Shown here piece after piece: positions 63,456 to 64,000 of a stretch of DNA of 64,000 nucleotides (the stretch's first letter is position 1; the number at the start of each line of letters is the position of its first letter). Source of the DNA: Phytophthora hibernalis (lineage: Eukaryota > Oomycota > Peronosporomycetes > Peronosporales > Peronosporaceae). The DNA lies in the NCBI GenBank assembly GCA_012656075.1, contig JAAKBF010000118.1:166303-230302 (forward strand), in the 5' to 3' direction. Under the pieces are notes generated by a model, which had not been told where the DNA came from, made no database searches, and saw nothing but the letters and a program-made list of their open reading frames with translations. The translations under genes and the position numbers were made by a program.

Positions 63456-64000
63456 CAATAGCACTGCGGCTCTGTAGCCCTTTTGGAGTCACGTTGCCGG
63501 GCATAGCCAGCAATATTCGGCGCAAAACGCCACCATGGGGCTTTCCACCCAGTGGCACACACATCTTCGCTACACGTATGAGTCCACACAGGAAGATCGT
63601 CGCCATCGAATATCGATGGAGTAGTTCCTGCGCGAACAACGCACTTGATCCTGTTGCTGCCCTGCCAAAAAATAGAGCTGAAAGGTAGACCAACTCGCTC
63701 GGCTGGACTTCTGTTACGGGTCGAGAATCCAGAAACGGCTTTGACTTGAGACCGAAATCTCCGCTGCGGTGGTGAAGGTGGCGGCCTCCTTGTAATCGAT
63801 AATACACGAAAGTTAGCTTCGTTCGCCACCGAGAAGCAGTAAGTGCTTTGACGTCGACACAACACAGACTCGTATATTCCATCGTCAATTGCTCTGTCGG
63901 CTACTCGCTGGAGCAACGTTTGACCAAGAAGAGCGTTTTACGACGCAGGAGCTCAGCTGGGCATCGTTTCGGGAGAAATTCGCCTCGAAACGGGCCAAAG
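63456..64000. other. unassigned right end
   Basis: Open minus-strand frames run from about 63916 to 63430 and beyond (for example LIRVAKMCVPLGGKPHGGVL), and a plus frame with FTTQELSWASFREKFASK runs off the window end. None matches a family I know. The plus frame could be the beginning of another retroelement gag. Confidence 0.3.

Noticed and set aside
1..64000. CRISPR array, bacterial operons or organellar DNA
   Set aside because: Spliced nuclear genes throughout; the only regular repeat is the 24-bp minisatellite without spacers.

Overview
The window looks like nuclear DNA of an oomycete, most probably Phytophthora or a close relative; the species cannot be read from the sequence. Three observations support this. 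Protein-coding genes are interrupted by short introns (44-101 nt, GT-AG, often GTAYGT or GTRNGT with CTAAC/CTAAY branch sites). An ABCG/PDR transporter, a chromodomain Ty3/gypsy element, a Ty1/copia element and several small TIR elements surround compact gene islands. An oomycete-type initiator motif lies upstream of both PEPCK genes. I saw no tRNA, rRNA or CRISPR array.

Layout. 1-21.2 kb is a dense island: a PDR transporter (5' end outside the window), NOG1, two coiled-coil genes, a GEMIN5 homologue, a HEATR6 homologue and an Acinus homologue. 21.3-34.1 kb is a repeat island: a decayed Mutator-like transposase, a TTAA-flanked inverted-repeat element, a complete copia element with near-identical LTRs and a GTGCC target duplication, a Harbinger-like MITE (TTA duplication), a broken coiled-coil gene, and a hAT-like element (8-bp duplication) that carries a coiled-coil ORF and sits inside another MITE. 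34.1-58.6 kb is a second island: a TTI2 homologue; two PEPCK genes in a 1,944-bp inverted duplication around an EF-hand gene and a third, decayed PEPCK fragment; glutaryl-CoA dehydrogenase; coilin; malate synthase; an LSH/DDM1-type SNF2 ATPase; a small membrane protein; a BED-like zinc-finger protein; a coiled-coil protein with RFTI motifs; and a zinc-finger protein with six WRKY19-type fingers. 58.8-64 kb is a truncated chromodomain gypsy element followed by a TA-flanked TIR element.

Functional themes. Two PEPCK copies, malate synthase and glutaryl-CoA dehydrogenase lie within 13 kb. They would link lysine/tryptophan and acetyl-CoA catabolism through the glyoxylate shunt to gluconeogenesis. 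GEMIN5, coilin, Acinus and NOG1 are all nuclear RNP or ribosome assembly factors. Many genes are head-to-head pairs with 70-310 bp between start codons.

A pattern that affects every annotation: most genes that look broken are broken by single-base indels, usually in short homopolymers, while the proteins on both sides align to the same family. I therefore treat most of these as probable consensus errors and not pseudogenes. Exon boundaries below were read by eye from splice signals plus reading-frame continuity.
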